Assembly: GCF_027587195.1 (NCBI RefSeq)
Contig: NZ_JAPDDP010000004.1
Span: forward strand, 122,862-186,861
Direction of reading: 5' to 3'
DNA length: 64,000 bases
Source of the DNA: Solirubrobacter phytolaccae
GTDB taxonomy: Bacteria; Actinomycetota; Thermoleophilia; Solirubrobacterales; Solirubrobacteraceae
The position numbers and the translations under genes were made by a program. The notes below the pieces were generated by a model. That model was given only the letters and a program-made list of their open reading frames with translations. It made no database searches and was not told where the DNA came from. Shown piece by piece: positions 41,038 to 49,464 of this stretch (positions are counted from its first letter, which is position 1; every line of letters starts with the position of its first letter).

Positions 41038-41903
41038 CGCTCCAACGTTGCCTCCTCGCCCAGACGGGCGAGCTTGTGCGGGTTGCGGATGGCGTAGATC
41101 CGGGTGATCCGGCCGTCCGCGACCTCGACGCTGACGGCCGTGTCCAGCGCCCCGCCGAGCTCGATCCACGCCGCGGGCGCGCCGTTGAGCCACCAGGGAT
41201 GCACGACCGCGTCCGGAGCGATCGTCCGGAAGCGGCTGAGGAGCCTCGCGACCTTCTCGCGGCCGGAGATCGGGCGCTTGATCGCGCTCGCCTGGCCACC
41301 GCCGTCGGCAACCACCACGACGTCCGGCGCGAGCACGTCGAGGAGCCGCTGCAGGTCGCCGGTCTCGAGCGCCAGCAGGAAGCGCTGGACGACCTGCTCA
41401 CGCTCGGCCCGGTCGACCTGCACGCGCGGGCGCCTCGCCGCGACGTGCTCGCGTGAGCGGTGCGCGATCTGGCGGACCGCTGCGGGCGACTTGTCGATCG
41501 CCGCCGCGATCTCCTCGTACGGGAGGTCGAACACCTCGCGCAGGACGAACACCGCGCGCTCGGTCGGCGCGAGCGTCTCCAGCACGGTCAGCATCGCGAT
41601 CGAGACGCTCTCGGCGAGCTCGACGTCCTCGGCGACGTCCGGGCTCGTGAGCAGCGGCTCGGGCAGCCACTCGCCGACGTACTCCTCCCGCCGGCGCGCG
41701 ACCGTCCGCAGCCGGTTCAGCGCCTGGCGCGTGACGATGCGGACGAGGTACGCGCGTGGGTCGCGCACGTCGTCGCGATTCCCGTCCGCCCACCGGAGCC
41801 AGGTCTCCTGCACGACGTCCTCGGCGTCGGCGGCGGAGCCGAGCATCTCGTACGCGACTGTGAACAGCAGGCTGCGGTGGGTGACGAACGGGTCTTCGGT
41901 CAT
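41034..41903 (-). CDS. sigJ: SigJ/ECF41-type sigma factor with SnoaL-like domain
   Basis: The 289-residue protein has sigma region 2 (LLFTVAYEMLGSAADAEDVVQETWLRW), region 4 (LAPTERAVFVLREVFDLPYEEIAAAIDKSPAAVRQIAHRSREHV) and a C-terminal SnoaL-like extension of about 110 residues (VVQRFLLALETGDLQRLLDVLAPDVVVVADGG). This extension marks ECF41 factors, in which it tunes activity in place of an anti-sigma protein. The ATG overlaps the stop of the AhpD-like gene upstream, the conserved partner of ECF41. A candidate self-recognised promoter is at 42508-42534. Confidence 0.92.
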   Translation of the reverse strand: MTEDPFVTHRSLLFTVAYEMLGSAADAEDVVQETWLRWADGNRDDVRDPRAYLVRIVTRQALNRLRTVARRREEYVGEWLPEPLLTSPDVAEDVELAESVSIAMLTVLETLAPTERAVFVLREVFDLPYEEIAAAIDKSPAAVRQIAHRSREHVAARRPRVQVDRAEREQVVQRFLLALETGDLQRLLDVLAPDVVVVADGGGQASAIKRPISGREKVARLLSRFRTIAPDAVVHPWWLNGAPAAWIELGGALDTAVSVEVADGRITRIYAIRNPHKLARLGEEATLER

Positions 41904-42472
41904 GCGGCGGCGGGCATCGCGAGGGGTTTGAGCTCACAGCGCGCCGCGAGCCCCGCGGACTCGACGCCCATCGCGATGTTCGAGCGCGTGTAGAAGTTCG
42001 CGAGCGCGGCGAACGCGGTCAGCTCGACGAGCGCGGCCGGCCCGAGCTGATCGAGCAGGCGCGCCGACAGCTCGTCGGTGACGGTGGGCGGGGTGTTCGA
42101 CATCGCCTCCGCGTACTCCATCACGTCGCACTCCAGCGGGGAGAACAGGGTCGACTCACGCCAGCGCGGCACCTCGCGGGCCTTGTTGACGTCGAGCCCC
42201 TGCTGGTGGGCCTGCCAGTACCCGAGGTCCAGGCACGCGCTGCAGCCGACGTAGCTGGAGACCGCCATGTGCGCGTACGTCTTCAGCGTCTCGTCGCACG
42301 CGTCCCACTTCTGCGACTTGCGGCCCACGCCGAACCCGAAGTTCAGGACCTTGCGGTTGTGCCACGCGACGCCGAGCGACTCGGGCACGTCGCCGAGCAT
42401 CCGGCGCGCCATCCGCTTGACGAGCGCGCCGTAGACGCCGTTGATCTCGGCCGGGGGAATGCGGGGAGCCAT
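41900..42472 (-). CDS. AhpD/carboxymuconolactone decarboxylase family protein
   Basis: The 190-residue helical protein has the CxxC redox pair in VGCSACLDLGYWQAHQQG with a downstream acidic/His-type proton relay, as in AhpD-like peroxidase partners. It is preceded by a good ribosome site (GGAGG) and directly upstream of sigJ, the gene pairing described for ECF41 sigma factors. It is therefore probably the main target of the sigma factor; the physiological oxidant is unknown. Confidence 0.88.
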   Translation of the reverse strand: MAPRIPPAEINGVYGALVKRMARRMLGDVPESLGVAWHNRKVLNFGFGVGRKSQKWDACDETLKTYAHMAVSSYVGCSACLDLGYWQAHQQGLDVNKAREVPRWRESTLFSPLECDVMEYAEAMSNTPPTVTDELSARLLDQLGPAALVELTAFAALANFYTRSNIAMGVESAGLAARCELKPLAMPAAA

Positions 42473-42507
42473 CTCGCCTCCAATGTCGGGTTGCCTCACG
42501 ACATCCA

Positions 42508-42534
42508 GACACCGGCCGCGGCCGGCGTGTGACA
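42508..42534 (-). promoter_or_regulatory. candidate ECF41-type promoter
   Basis: On the reverse strand TGTCACA (42534-42528) is followed after exactly 16 bases by TGTC (42511-42508). The published ECF41 consensus is TGTCACA-N16-CGTC, so one base differs. The ATG of the AhpD-like gene lies 36 bases beyond. This supports autoregulation of the sigma operon. Confidence 0.65.
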
Positions 42535-42564
42535 CGCGTACGTGAACGAGCGTCCGACGACGCC

Positions 42565-43404
42565 CTAGCGGCTGAGCTGCTCCAGGTACCAGGCGGCCGC
42601 CGCGTCCGCGCATTCCTCGGGCGTCCCGTGGGCGATCTCGACCGGGTCGTCACCGTCGGGATAGATCTCGTCAGGCTTGAACAGGTTGCCTAAGTCCACC
42701 TGCTCGCTCTCGACCTCAGCGGCGAGCGCGCGCTGGCCGTCGAAGTCGACTCGGTAGCTCCGGGCGACGGCGTGGACATCGACGTCGTCGACGTCCGCGT
42801 AGGTGATCACGAAGTCGTCGCGGAACCAGCCGCCCGTGCCTTCCCGGACCGTCGCGCGCAGGTCCGGCCAGACCCGAGCGTGCTCGCGCAACCGGGCGAG
42901 GAACGCCTCGCACCGCGGCCAGACCTCGAACCAGTCGTCCTCCGGCGGTGTCGGCGTGCGGAAGCTGCCCCAGGTGGCGAGCTCGCCCCACTGGCCCTCC
43001 GGCGGCGCGTTCCAGTACCACTCGAAAATGAGCAGGCCCGCGCCGGACTCCGCGACCACCGCGAAGTACCCGACGTCGTCCACGAGCGCCTCGGGCTGCT
43101 GCAGGAAGCCGGCGTCGGGCAGCGCGAGGGCGAAGAACGCGTGCGGCTCGAGCCCGATGAGCACCACCGGCTCGGCGATCACCGCGTGGCGGCGCAGGGT
43201 GGCGAGCGCCTCCTCGCGCAGGTCGACGGTCCAGCGGCGCCGCGAGACCTGAGACGTGAAGTTCTCGCGCTGCTCGGCGACGAGCCGCTCCAGGTGCTCG
43301 ACCTGCTCCGAGCTGCGCGCGACGCCGCCCGGGAGCGCCGGCACCACCCGTCGAGCCTGGTTGTCGCGCAGCGCGCGCTCGAGTCGTTCGTCTCGTTCCG
43401 GCAT
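42565..43404 (-). CDS. hypothetical protein, 279 aa
   Basis: An acidic soluble protein without recognised domain. The first 60 residues are charged and helical (RDERLERALRDNQARR, EHLERLVAEQRENF). The rest alternates hydrophobic strands (VVLIGLEPHAFFALAL, VGYFAVVAESGAGLLIFEWYW) with aromatic turns, suggesting a folded beta-rich domain. It ends PEECADAAAAWYLEQL. It is divergent from the next hypothetical gene (49 bases apart) and upstream of the ECF41 operon. Confidence 0.6.
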   Translation of the reverse strand: MPERDERLERALRDNQARRVVPALPGGVARSSEQVEHLERLVAEQRENFTSQVSRRRWTVDLREEALATLRRHAVIAEPVVLIGLEPHAFFALALPDAGFLQQPEALVDDVGYFAVVAESGAGLLIFEWYWNAPPEGQWGELATWGSFRTPTPPEDDWFEVWPRCEAFLARLREHARVWPDLRATVREGTGGWFRDDFVITYADVDDVDVHAVARSYRVDFDGQRALAAEVESEQVDLGNLFKPDEIYPDGDDPVEIAHGTPEECADAAAAWYLEQLSR

Positions 43405-43440
43405 CGTCAGCGCCAGCCTGCCAGAACGGACCTGGAAAGG

Positions 43441-43446
43441 TAGATT
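43441..43446 (+). promoter_or_regulatory. -10 box of leaderless promoter
   Basis: TAGATT lies six bases before the ATG at 43453, again without a ribosome site. Confidence 0.45.
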
Positions 43447-43452
43447 CGTGCG

Positions 43453-43986
43453 ATGCCGCTCGAAGCGCTCGCGCTCTCGCGGGCTTGGGTGTCGACGGGC
43501 TTGCCGGGATACCGAGAACCCGACGACCCGTACGTCACGTACTCCGCGTTCGACCTCGACGCGCTGCCGCCGATCACGCGGCCGCTCGACGTCGAGCTGC
43601 GCTGGCTCCTCGAGCAGCCGCAGGTGGAGGACTCGCTGGCCGACGACGAGCCGCCGCCCGGTCGGCCGGCGATCGCGTCGGAGCTCGACGCGCTCATCGG
43701 GACCCTCGACTTGCGGCTCCCCGCGGCGTTCGAGACGTTCGTGCGTGACCCCGCGCCGCGGACGCGCGTCCGCTCACCGACCGCTTGCTACCTCGACCTC
43801 GGCGAGCACGTGGTCGCCGCGCCGGGCGGCGGTTGGCTCGTCCACTTTCTCTCCGACCAGCAGTGGGTGTGCCACTGGCTGCTCTACGTCGACACCGACG
43901 GCACCGAGGCGGTCGTCGCGACCGGCGAGCCCTACGGCTTCGGGCACGAGCTGTCAGCGGAGCAGCGTCGCTACGTGGAGCCGTAG
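43453..43986 (+). CDS. hypothetical protein, 177 aa
   Basis: The acidic protein (DDPYVTYSAFDLDALPPITRPLDVELRWLLEQ) has a C-terminal strand-rich part (WLVHFLSDQQWVCHWLLYVDTDGTEAVVATGEPYGF) resembling SMI1/KNR4-type immunity folds, but the match is too weak to name. It lies five bases before another small gene on the same strand. Confidence 0.6.
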   Translation: MPLEALALSRAWVSTGLPGYREPDDPYVTYSAFDLDALPPITRPLDVELRWLLEQPQVEDSLADDEPPPGRPAIASELDALIGTLDLRLPAAFETFVRDPAPRTRVRSPTACYLDLGEHVVAAPGGGWLVHFLSDQQWVCHWLLYVDTDGTEAVVATGEPYGFGHELSAEQRRYVEP

Positions 43987-43991
43987 AGACG

Positions 43992-44375
43992 ATGGCGAGC
44001 TGGCGCCGAACAGCGGCCGAGTTGCTGCCCGAGCTGTGGGTGGACGAGGACGATCGGCAGACGCCGAACGCGTTCTTCTTCGCGGTGCTGCCGTTCACGC
44101 GCGACGCTCACCGCCGCGGAGACGACGACGCGCTGCGGCGCGCGTACGCCTTCGCGACGTGGTGCGAAGCGCAGGGCGACGAGCTGCTCAACGCGGTGTA
44201 CGTCTCGTTCTACGAGCACCTCTTCGACGCCTGGGACGTGCACGAGGACGTCGTTCGGTGGTTGTCACCGGCGGTGATCCGCGATGGCTGGACTCTGTGG
44301 CATGACCGGCTCGAACCGGCGCAACTCGAGGCGCTCCGCGCGCTCACACGACGGACGGGCGGAACGGGTCCATGA
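43992..44375 (+). CDS. hypothetical protein (DUF7674-like)
   Basis: The 127-residue protein reads AAELLPELWVDEDDRQTPNAFFFAVLPFTRDAHRRGDDDALRRAYAFATWC and later VYVSFYEHLFD. This pattern is familiar from small helical proteins such as DUF7674 often encoded in accessory or immunity clusters; the family name is tentative. The start is the ATG at 43992, right after the stop of the preceding gene, suggesting a two-gene unit. Confidence 0.6.
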   Translation: MASWRRTAAELLPELWVDEDDRQTPNAFFFAVLPFTRDAHRRGDDDALRRAYAFATWCEAQGDELLNAVYVSFYEHLFDAWDVHEDVVRWLSPAVIRDGWTLWHDRLEPAQLEALRALTRRTGGTGP

Positions 44376-44449
44376 ACGCCATGCCCGCGTCCTCGAACCG
44401 CTGCTCGTGGGAGCGCGCAGGAGCGTGCGCAGTGCGTCGTCGGCGGCGC

Positions 44450-45565
44450 TCATCGGACCTGGATGATGACCGTGCCGGCGGGCAGCTCGAAGTCGACGAC
44501 GAGGCCGACCAGCGCGGGATCGCCGGCCTTGCGGATGAGGTCGACCTGGCGGACCGTGCCGCGCCGGCGCAACGGGCCGACCTCCTCGAACGTGTCGCCG
44601 ACCTGGATCGTGCCGGCCTCGATGTGCCCCGCGAGCGCGGGGCCACGGCCGGTGATGGAGAACGGGTCGGTGACGGTGAAGCGCCAGGGCACGTCGTCAG
44701 CGGGACGGACTGCCGGGCGGGTCGCGCGAGCCAGGGCGCGGGCGACGAACGGCATCGTGGACGCGCGCCACACGTGGCGCTGCTCGAAGGGCCACGCGTA
44801 GACCGGGCTGCCGTCGCGGACGAGCTCGGCCACGCGCGGTTCGTCGAGCTCCTCGGCCGACCAGTCGTAGAGGGCCTGGAGGCGCGGCACGATCACGGCG
44901 TAGTCGAGCAACCGACCGAGGCGTTGCTCGCTCGCGATGTACCGGTGGACGTCGCCCGCGAGCGGATAGCGGTCCGGCAGCACCGCGCGCAGCGAGAGGA
45001 ACGCGCCGGCCATGCCGAGCCGCGGGTCGCCGAGGACCCGACCGGCCGGAGCGAACCGCCCGAGCGCCAGTCGGGGCGCCGCGGCCAGCGCGTGCGCGTA
45101 GAGCACGCGCAGCAGCGCGACGTTCATGAAGAAGCGCTCCGGCAGGCTCTCTGCGTCAGCGAGGTCACGGTGCTCGAGGTAGCCGGCGACGACGCTCGCG
45201 TTGTGCGCCCGGTACCAGCAGCGACCCGTCGGCTCTGCGGCGAACTCCAGCCACAGGCGCACCGCGTCCGACGACGGTTCGCCCGCCGCCCCGCCGAGCA
45301 GCGCGACCGTCTCACACCCGTCGCGGAGCAGCCGCTCGTTGACCGCGCGCCACCACGGGCTGCCGGGCGGGGAAGCGTCGAGCGCGTCGAGCACGCCGCG
45401 CCGCGCCTGCCAGCGCATGAACGACAACGCCGCGCGGCGGAACGGCAGGTGCCGCGGCGCGTTGCCGGTCGGGCCGCGGAACACCCGCGACATCAGCTCG
45501 AGCCGTGCGGCGGGATCGTCGCGAACCGCCGCGACCTGCGACTCCGCCGAGGCAAGCGCGCTCAT
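44450..45565 (-). CDS. uncharacterised protein with a C-terminal EF-Tu domain-2-like module
   Basis: From ATG 45565 the 371-residue protein has a helical N-terminal region of about 285 residues that I do not recognise (LELMSRVFRGPTGNAPRHLPF, WLEFAAEPTGRCWYRAHNAS). It then ends with a barrel: FTVTDPFSITGRGPALAGHI, then EAGTIQVGDTFEEVG. The barrel matches domain 2 of EF-Tu (FSITGRGxxxxGxIExGxxxVGD), yet no GTPase domain is present. The start is chosen because the ORF upstream changes character. Function unknown. Confidence 0.65.
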   Translation of the reverse strand: MSALASAESQVAAVRDDPAARLELMSRVFRGPTGNAPRHLPFRRAALSFMRWQARRGVLDALDASPPGSPWWRAVNERLLRDGCETVALLGGAAGEPSSDAVRLWLEFAAEPTGRCWYRAHNASVVAGYLEHRDLADAESLPERFFMNVALLRVLYAHALAAAPRLALGRFAPAGRVLGDPRLGMAGAFLSLRAVLPDRYPLAGDVHRYIASEQRLGRLLDYAVIVPRLQALYDWSAEELDEPRVAELVRDGSPVYAWPFEQRHVWRASTMPFVARALARATRPAVRPADDVPWRFTVTDPFSITGRGPALAGHIEAGTIQVGDTFEEVGPLRRRGTVRQVDLIRKAGDPALVGLVVDFELPAGTVIIQVR

Positions 45566-45607
45566 GGCGCGAAGTGTCTCAGCGGCGAACGAGCGATGAT
45601 GCCGCGG

Positions 45608-45877
45608 ATGGACCGGATCGTCACGACGAGGCTCGTGCTGGAGCCGGTGTCGCGCGAGCTGGCCGAGGCGCTCGTCGCTGGAGACGTGTCGGGCGTGACC
45701 GCCGGTGAGGGCTGGCCGCACGAAGACACCGTCGACGGGCTGCGCATGGTGTTGCACGGGTCCGAGGCCTGGCTCGTCACGCTCGACGGCGTGGTCATCG
45801 GCGACGCCGGGACGTTCGGTGACGACGGCTCGGGCGACGTCGAGATCGGCGAGGTGCTGATCGACAACCTCCCGTGA
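45608..45877 (+). CDS. GNAT acetyltransferase, truncated
   Basis: Only 89 residues are present: RIVTTRLVLEPVSRELAEALVAGD and SEAWLVTLDGVVIGDAGTFGDDG, the N-terminal strands of a RimJ-type acetyltransferase. The acetyl-CoA-binding motif (Q/RxxGxG/A) and the last strands are absent because a TGA follows EVLIDNLP. Reading on in the same frame does not restore the missing motif. It is probably an inactive remnant. Bases 45878-46000 contain no other gene. Confidence 0.5.
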   Translation: MDRIVTTRLVLEPVSRELAEALVAGDVSGVTAGEGWPHEDTVDGLRMVLHGSEAWLVTLDGVVIGDAGTFGDDGSGDVEIGEVLIDNLP

Positions 45878-46000
45878 ATCCGGCACGCAACAGGGCGCGG
45901 CGCGACGGAGACGTCCGCCGACGCCGAGCACGCGAGTTACGCGCTCGGCAAGATCCACGCGTGCGAGTGAACCTGCTCGTCCTGCGCTGCGCTAACTGCC

Positions 46001-46758
46001 TCAGCCGTCGCAAGCGCCCGCGTGGCCTCGGATGGCCGGGCGGTTGGGTGGAACGAGCGAGGCCGCGGCGAGGGCGGCGCTCAGCGGGTCGCGCGTGCGG
46101 AGCGCCGTCGAGCTCGCGGAATGGACCGTGGCGGTGACGACGTACGCGACCCCGTCGTGATCGGCCGACGGCTCGATGAACGGGCCTTCGTCGGTGAACG
46201 GGTACCGGGTGCAGCGTGAGAAGCAGACGTGCCAGTGGCTGGTGTACGGGAGCAGCTGGCGGAGCGTGGGTTGCTCCGCACACGCGCGGATCAGCTGCGC
46301 CTGGGCCGCGTCGAGCGGATGCTCCCCGACGGGGCGGCGGAGCAGATCCTGCCAGTGCCATTCGGCCTCGTCGCCGAACAGGAACGCCTTGCCGTCGATC
46401 GACCAGGCGATCAGCGGCTCACGGTCGATCACGTCGCGCACGTCGTCGGCGCCCGTCACGGCGGCGACGATCCGGCTGACGTCGTCCAGCTCGGGCACCC
46501 ACCCGTCGGCGAACTCCACCGTATGCACGGCTGCCAGGAGACGCACGTGGAACGCGCGCTCGAGCGTGGCCACCTCGTCGAGGCGCGCCACGGGCCGGCG
46601 AACGGGTCGCGCGGCCCGCTTCCCGTCCGGTGCAGCCCGGCGACCGCCCAGGCCGAGGACCGTTCGCGGTCGCAGTCGAAACCGGGGCCGAGGAGGCCGA
46701 GCACGCGCGGGACGAGCCCTCCGGCCGCGACCACGTCCGGGTAGAGCTCCGCCAGCAT
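46001..46758 (-). pseudogene. DUF6193-like protein, frameshifted
   Basis: The reverse frame from ATG 46758 encodes MLAELYPDVVAAGGLVPRVL and runs to AVAGLH near 46630. The natural continuation (DGKRAARPVRRPVARLDEV, then ATLERAFHVRLLAAVH) is in another frame that stays open to 46001. A one-base change near 46625-46637 separates the halves. The downstream part alone could start at ATG 46591 (196 residues). The combined sequence resembles DUF6193 proteins; the name is tentative. A sequencing error is possible. Confidence 0.5.
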
Positions 46759-46768
46759 CGTCGGGACG

Positions 46769-47602
46769 CTACAGGCCGTGCGCGGGGTTCACGTTCGCGC
46801 CGCGGACGACGACCTCGAAGTGCAGGTGCGGCCCGGTGGCCACGCCGGTCGCGCCGACCAGGCCGACGCGTTCGCCCGCCGACACCGACTCACCGACGGC
46901 GACGGTCGCGCGGGAGAGGTGCGCGTAGCGGGTCTTGAAGCCGCCGTGATCGACGGTGACGACGAGGCCCCAGCCACTGGCAAAGCTCGCGAAGGTGACG
47001 CGACCAGGTGCGGCGGACCGGACGGTCGCGCCGGACGGTGCCGGGAAGTCGAGGCCGGCGTGGAAGCCGTTGCCGCGCGGGCCGTAGCGGTCGCCGACCG
47101 GCGCGTTGATCGGCGCACGCAGGGGCGGCGTGGCCGGGGGAGGGCGGTGGACGACCGCCATCGTCGCCGGGCCGGCGACGCCGTCCGCGCGCAGCCCGGC
47201 GTAGCGCTGCAGGCGCTGGACGGCGGCGGTCACGCGCGGGCCGAAGTCGCCGTCGACCGGGCCGCACGCGAAGCCCTTCACGCCGAGCGCGAACTGCAGC
47301 GCCGCGACGTCCCAGCCGCGCTGGCCGGACCGCAGCGGGCGGCTGCCGATCGGGTGCCGGCCGAGCGCGCCGAACGCGCGCCGGGTACGCGGCCCGACGA
47401 CGCCATCGGCGCTCAGCCCGCGCCGCGCCTGGAAGCGCCGGACGGCGGCAGCGGTGCCGGGCCCGGAGACGCCGTCGACCGTGCCCGAGTAGACGCCGTG
47501 GTGGCGCAGCGCGACCTGCAACGCCGCGACGCGCGGGCTGGCCGCAACCGCCGAAGGGGCGAACACCAGAAGGACGAGCAGGATGAGCGGGACAACGCGC
47601 AC
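46769..47602 (-). CDS. secreted M23 peptidase with two peptidoglycan-binding domains
   Basis: The 277-residue protein has a signal peptide (MRVVPLILLVLLVFAPSAVAAS), two PG_binding_1 repeats (VAALQVALRHHGVYSGTVDGVSGP; VAALQFALGVKGFACGPVDGDFGP) and a C-terminal LytM/M23 domain. The zinc ligands are in HAGLDF and GPHLHFEV. It should act outside the membrane as a cell-wall endopeptidase. The start is GTG 47602. It is followed by the P450 gene upstream in the same orientation, 37 bases away. Confidence 0.92.
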   Translation of the reverse strand: MRVVPLILLVLLVFAPSAVAASPRVAALQVALRHHGVYSGTVDGVSGPGTAAAVRRFQARRGLSADGVVGPRTRRAFGALGRHPIGSRPLRSGQRGWDVAALQFALGVKGFACGPVDGDFGPRVTAAVQRLQRYAGLRADGVAGPATMAVVHRPPPATPPLRAPINAPVGDRYGPRGNGFHAGLDFPAPSGATVRSAAPGRVTFASFASGWGLVVTVDHGGFKTRYAHLSRATVAVGESVSAGERVGLVGATGVATGPHLHFEVVVRGANVNPAHGL

Positions 47603-47639
47603 CCTCGAAGGGTTCGCGCGCTGACAACTGAACTCCTGC

Positions 47640-48905
47640 CTATCGTGGCGTGGCGACGACGCGGGTGCCGTGGCGCGGCGAGAACGTCACGTTGCGGCGG
47701 GCGATGCCCTCGGCGCCGCGGCCGGCGGGGTGCAGGTCGAAGCGCGCGAGCACCTCCTCCAGCACGACGCGCATCTCGAGCTCCGCGAACGGCGCGCCGA
47801 TGCAGCGGCGCACGCCGCCGCCGAACGGGATCCAGGTGTAGGTGGACGGGGGATTCGAGAGGAACCGCGAGGGGCGGAACGCGTACGGCTCCGGGTACTC
47901 CTCGGCGCGGGTGTGGGCGAGCCACATCGCGGGCGTGACGTCGGTGCCGGCCGGCAAGGACAGCCCGTCGACCTCCAACGGCACGGTCAATCGACGGCCC
48001 GCAAGAGGCACGACCGGACGCAGCCGCAGCGACTCGCTGACGACCGCGCGCAGGAACGCCTCGTCGCCGGACCGTGCCTGCTCCAGGACCGACGGGTAGC
48101 GCACCAGCAGATCCAGCGTCCACGCGAGCCCCGTCGCCGTGGTCTCGTGCCCGGCCATCAGCAGCGTCATCAGCTGGTCGCGGATCTCGCCGTCGCTCAT
48201 GCCGGAGCCGTCCTCGAACACCGCCTGCACGAGCAGCGAGCAGATGTCCTCGCCCGGCGCCTCGCGACGCGCCGCGATCTCCGCCAGCAGCAGCGCGTCG
48301 ATCTCCCGCGCCTGCTCCTGCAACGCGGCCAGAGGCGCCATCCGCCCGAACAGCACCTGGACCTGGAGCGACATCGACGTCGTCGCGGCCAACAGGGAAC
48401 CCAGCAGCGCGTGGAGCCGCGCGCGGCGCGCCTCGTCCGCCACGCCGAACACCGCGCGCAGGATCACGTCCAGCGTGATCGACTGCATGCTCGGATGGAC
48501 GGCGAACGCGCGGCCGACCGGCCACTCCGACAGCGCCCGCGCAGACGCGTCGCGGATGATCGGCTCGTACGCGCGCATGCGGTCGCCGCGGAACGGCGGC
48601 AGCATCACCTTCCGGCGCGAGAGATGCTCCGCGCCCTCCAGCAACAGCAAGGACCGCGCGCCCACCAGCGGCTTCAACGTGAGCTGTCGCCCGGGCGGCA
48701 TCGCGTGCCCCGGCTCGCCATAGAGCGCCCGGACGACCGCGGGGGAGGACACCATCACGAGCGGCGTCCGGAACCCCTTGAACATCACGGTGAACGTGTC
48801 GCCGTAGCGCCGACGGTTGTCCTCGAGGAAGCGGATCGGCCGTGCGAGCCAGCGCGCGGTCTGCAATGCGGGCGACGCGGCAGGGCCGGCGGGGAGCGCG
48901 CTCAC
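47640..48905 (-). CDS. cytochrome P450
   Basis: The 421-residue protein has all P450 landmarks: I-helix AGHETTATG, ExxR in ESLRLRPVVP, and the heme-Cys loop WIPFGGGVRRCIGAPFA. The sequence resembles CYP110/CYP135-type enzymes that act on fatty acids, alkanes or terpenes. No ferredoxin or reductase gene is adjacent, so partners are encoded elsewhere. GTG 48905 is chosen; GTG 48926 would add seven residues. Confidence 0.92.
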   Translation of the reverse strand: MSALPAGPAASPALQTARWLARPIRFLEDNRRRYGDTFTVMFKGFRTPLVMVSSPAVVRALYGEPGHAMPPGRQLTLKPLVGARSLLLLEGAEHLSRRKVMLPPFRGDRMRAYEPIIRDASARALSEWPVGRAFAVHPSMQSITLDVILRAVFGVADEARRARLHALLGSLLAATTSMSLQVQVLFGRMAPLAALQEQAREIDALLLAEIAARREAPGEDICSLLVQAVFEDGSGMSDGEIRDQLMTLLMAGHETTATGLAWTLDLLVRYPSVLEQARSGDEAFLRAVVSESLRLRPVVPLAGRRLTVPLEVDGLSLPAGTDVTPAMWLAHTRAEEYPEPYAFRPSRFLSNPPSTYTWIPFGGGVRRCIGAPFAELEMRVVLEEVLARFDLHPAGRGAEGIARRNVTFSPRHGTRVVATPR

Positions 48906-48930
48906 CCGCCGACCGTACCGGCTCACGAAC

Positions 48931-48955
48931 CTAAAGAGGGACAGTCCCTCTTTAG
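48931..48955. terminator. perfect 12-bp stem hairpin
   Basis: CTAAAGAGGGAC and its exact complement GTCCCTCTTTAG are separated by one base, the strongest palindrome in the region. It sits three bases before the stop of the leftward secreted-protein gene (48958-49404), downstream of it in transcription, so a rho-independent-like terminator is likely. Confidence 0.6.
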
Positions 48956-48957
48956 AT

Positions 48958-49404
48958 TCAGGCGGTGGCGACCGCGTTGCTGACGACGACGCCCTTGGTC
49001 GGGCTGGAGAGCGTCACCTTCAGCTGCTTCTTGATCTGCGCGACCGACTGGTTCTTGAAGGCGATCTGGATCGCCTGCGTAAGGTCGGCCGGGCCTTGGC
49101 CGTCGACGTTGCTGAAGCCGACGGTGCCCGTCTGCCCACGGAACGGCCCGATCTCCGAGTGCGGGTTGAAGGTCTTCAGGTTGGACTCGTAGTTGACCTT
49201 CACCGTCTGGCCGGCGGCCAGGTCGGACACGTTGATCACGCACTGCGCGTACGTGAAGCGCTTGCCGGTGTCGTCGCTGTAGCGGACCTTGCACTTGCCC
49301 GCGGAGACCGTCGCGGTCGTGGCGGTCGTGGCGGCGTGGGCGGGGGCGGCGATCGTGGCCGCGGCGACGACGGCGGTCAGGCCGGCGAGGATCTTGCTGC
49401 GCAT
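48958..49404 (-). CDS. secreted protein, 148 aa
   Basis: A signal peptide (MRSKILAGLTAVVAAATIAAPAHA) is followed by a Thr-rich start (ATTATTATVSAG) and a beta-rich domain with two cysteines (GKCKVRYSDDTGKRFTYAQCVINVSDL), including GQTVKVNYESNLKTFNP. It has no named family. A strong ribosome site (AGGAG) precedes the ATG. A 19-bp motif shared with the ABM gene lies 61 bases upstream, and a strong hairpin follows the gene. Confidence 0.75.
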   Translation of the reverse strand: MRSKILAGLTAVVAAATIAAPAHAATTATTATVSAGKCKVRYSDDTGKRFTYAQCVINVSDLAAGQTVKVNYESNLKTFNPHSEIGPFRGQTGTVGFSNVDGQGPADLTQAIQIAFKNQSVAQIKKQLKVTLSSPTKGVVVSNAVATA

Positions 49405-49464
49405 CGGGATGCTCCTGGGGAGGAATGGGGTGATGCGAGCAGGATCGAGGCGCCGCCGCGCCCG

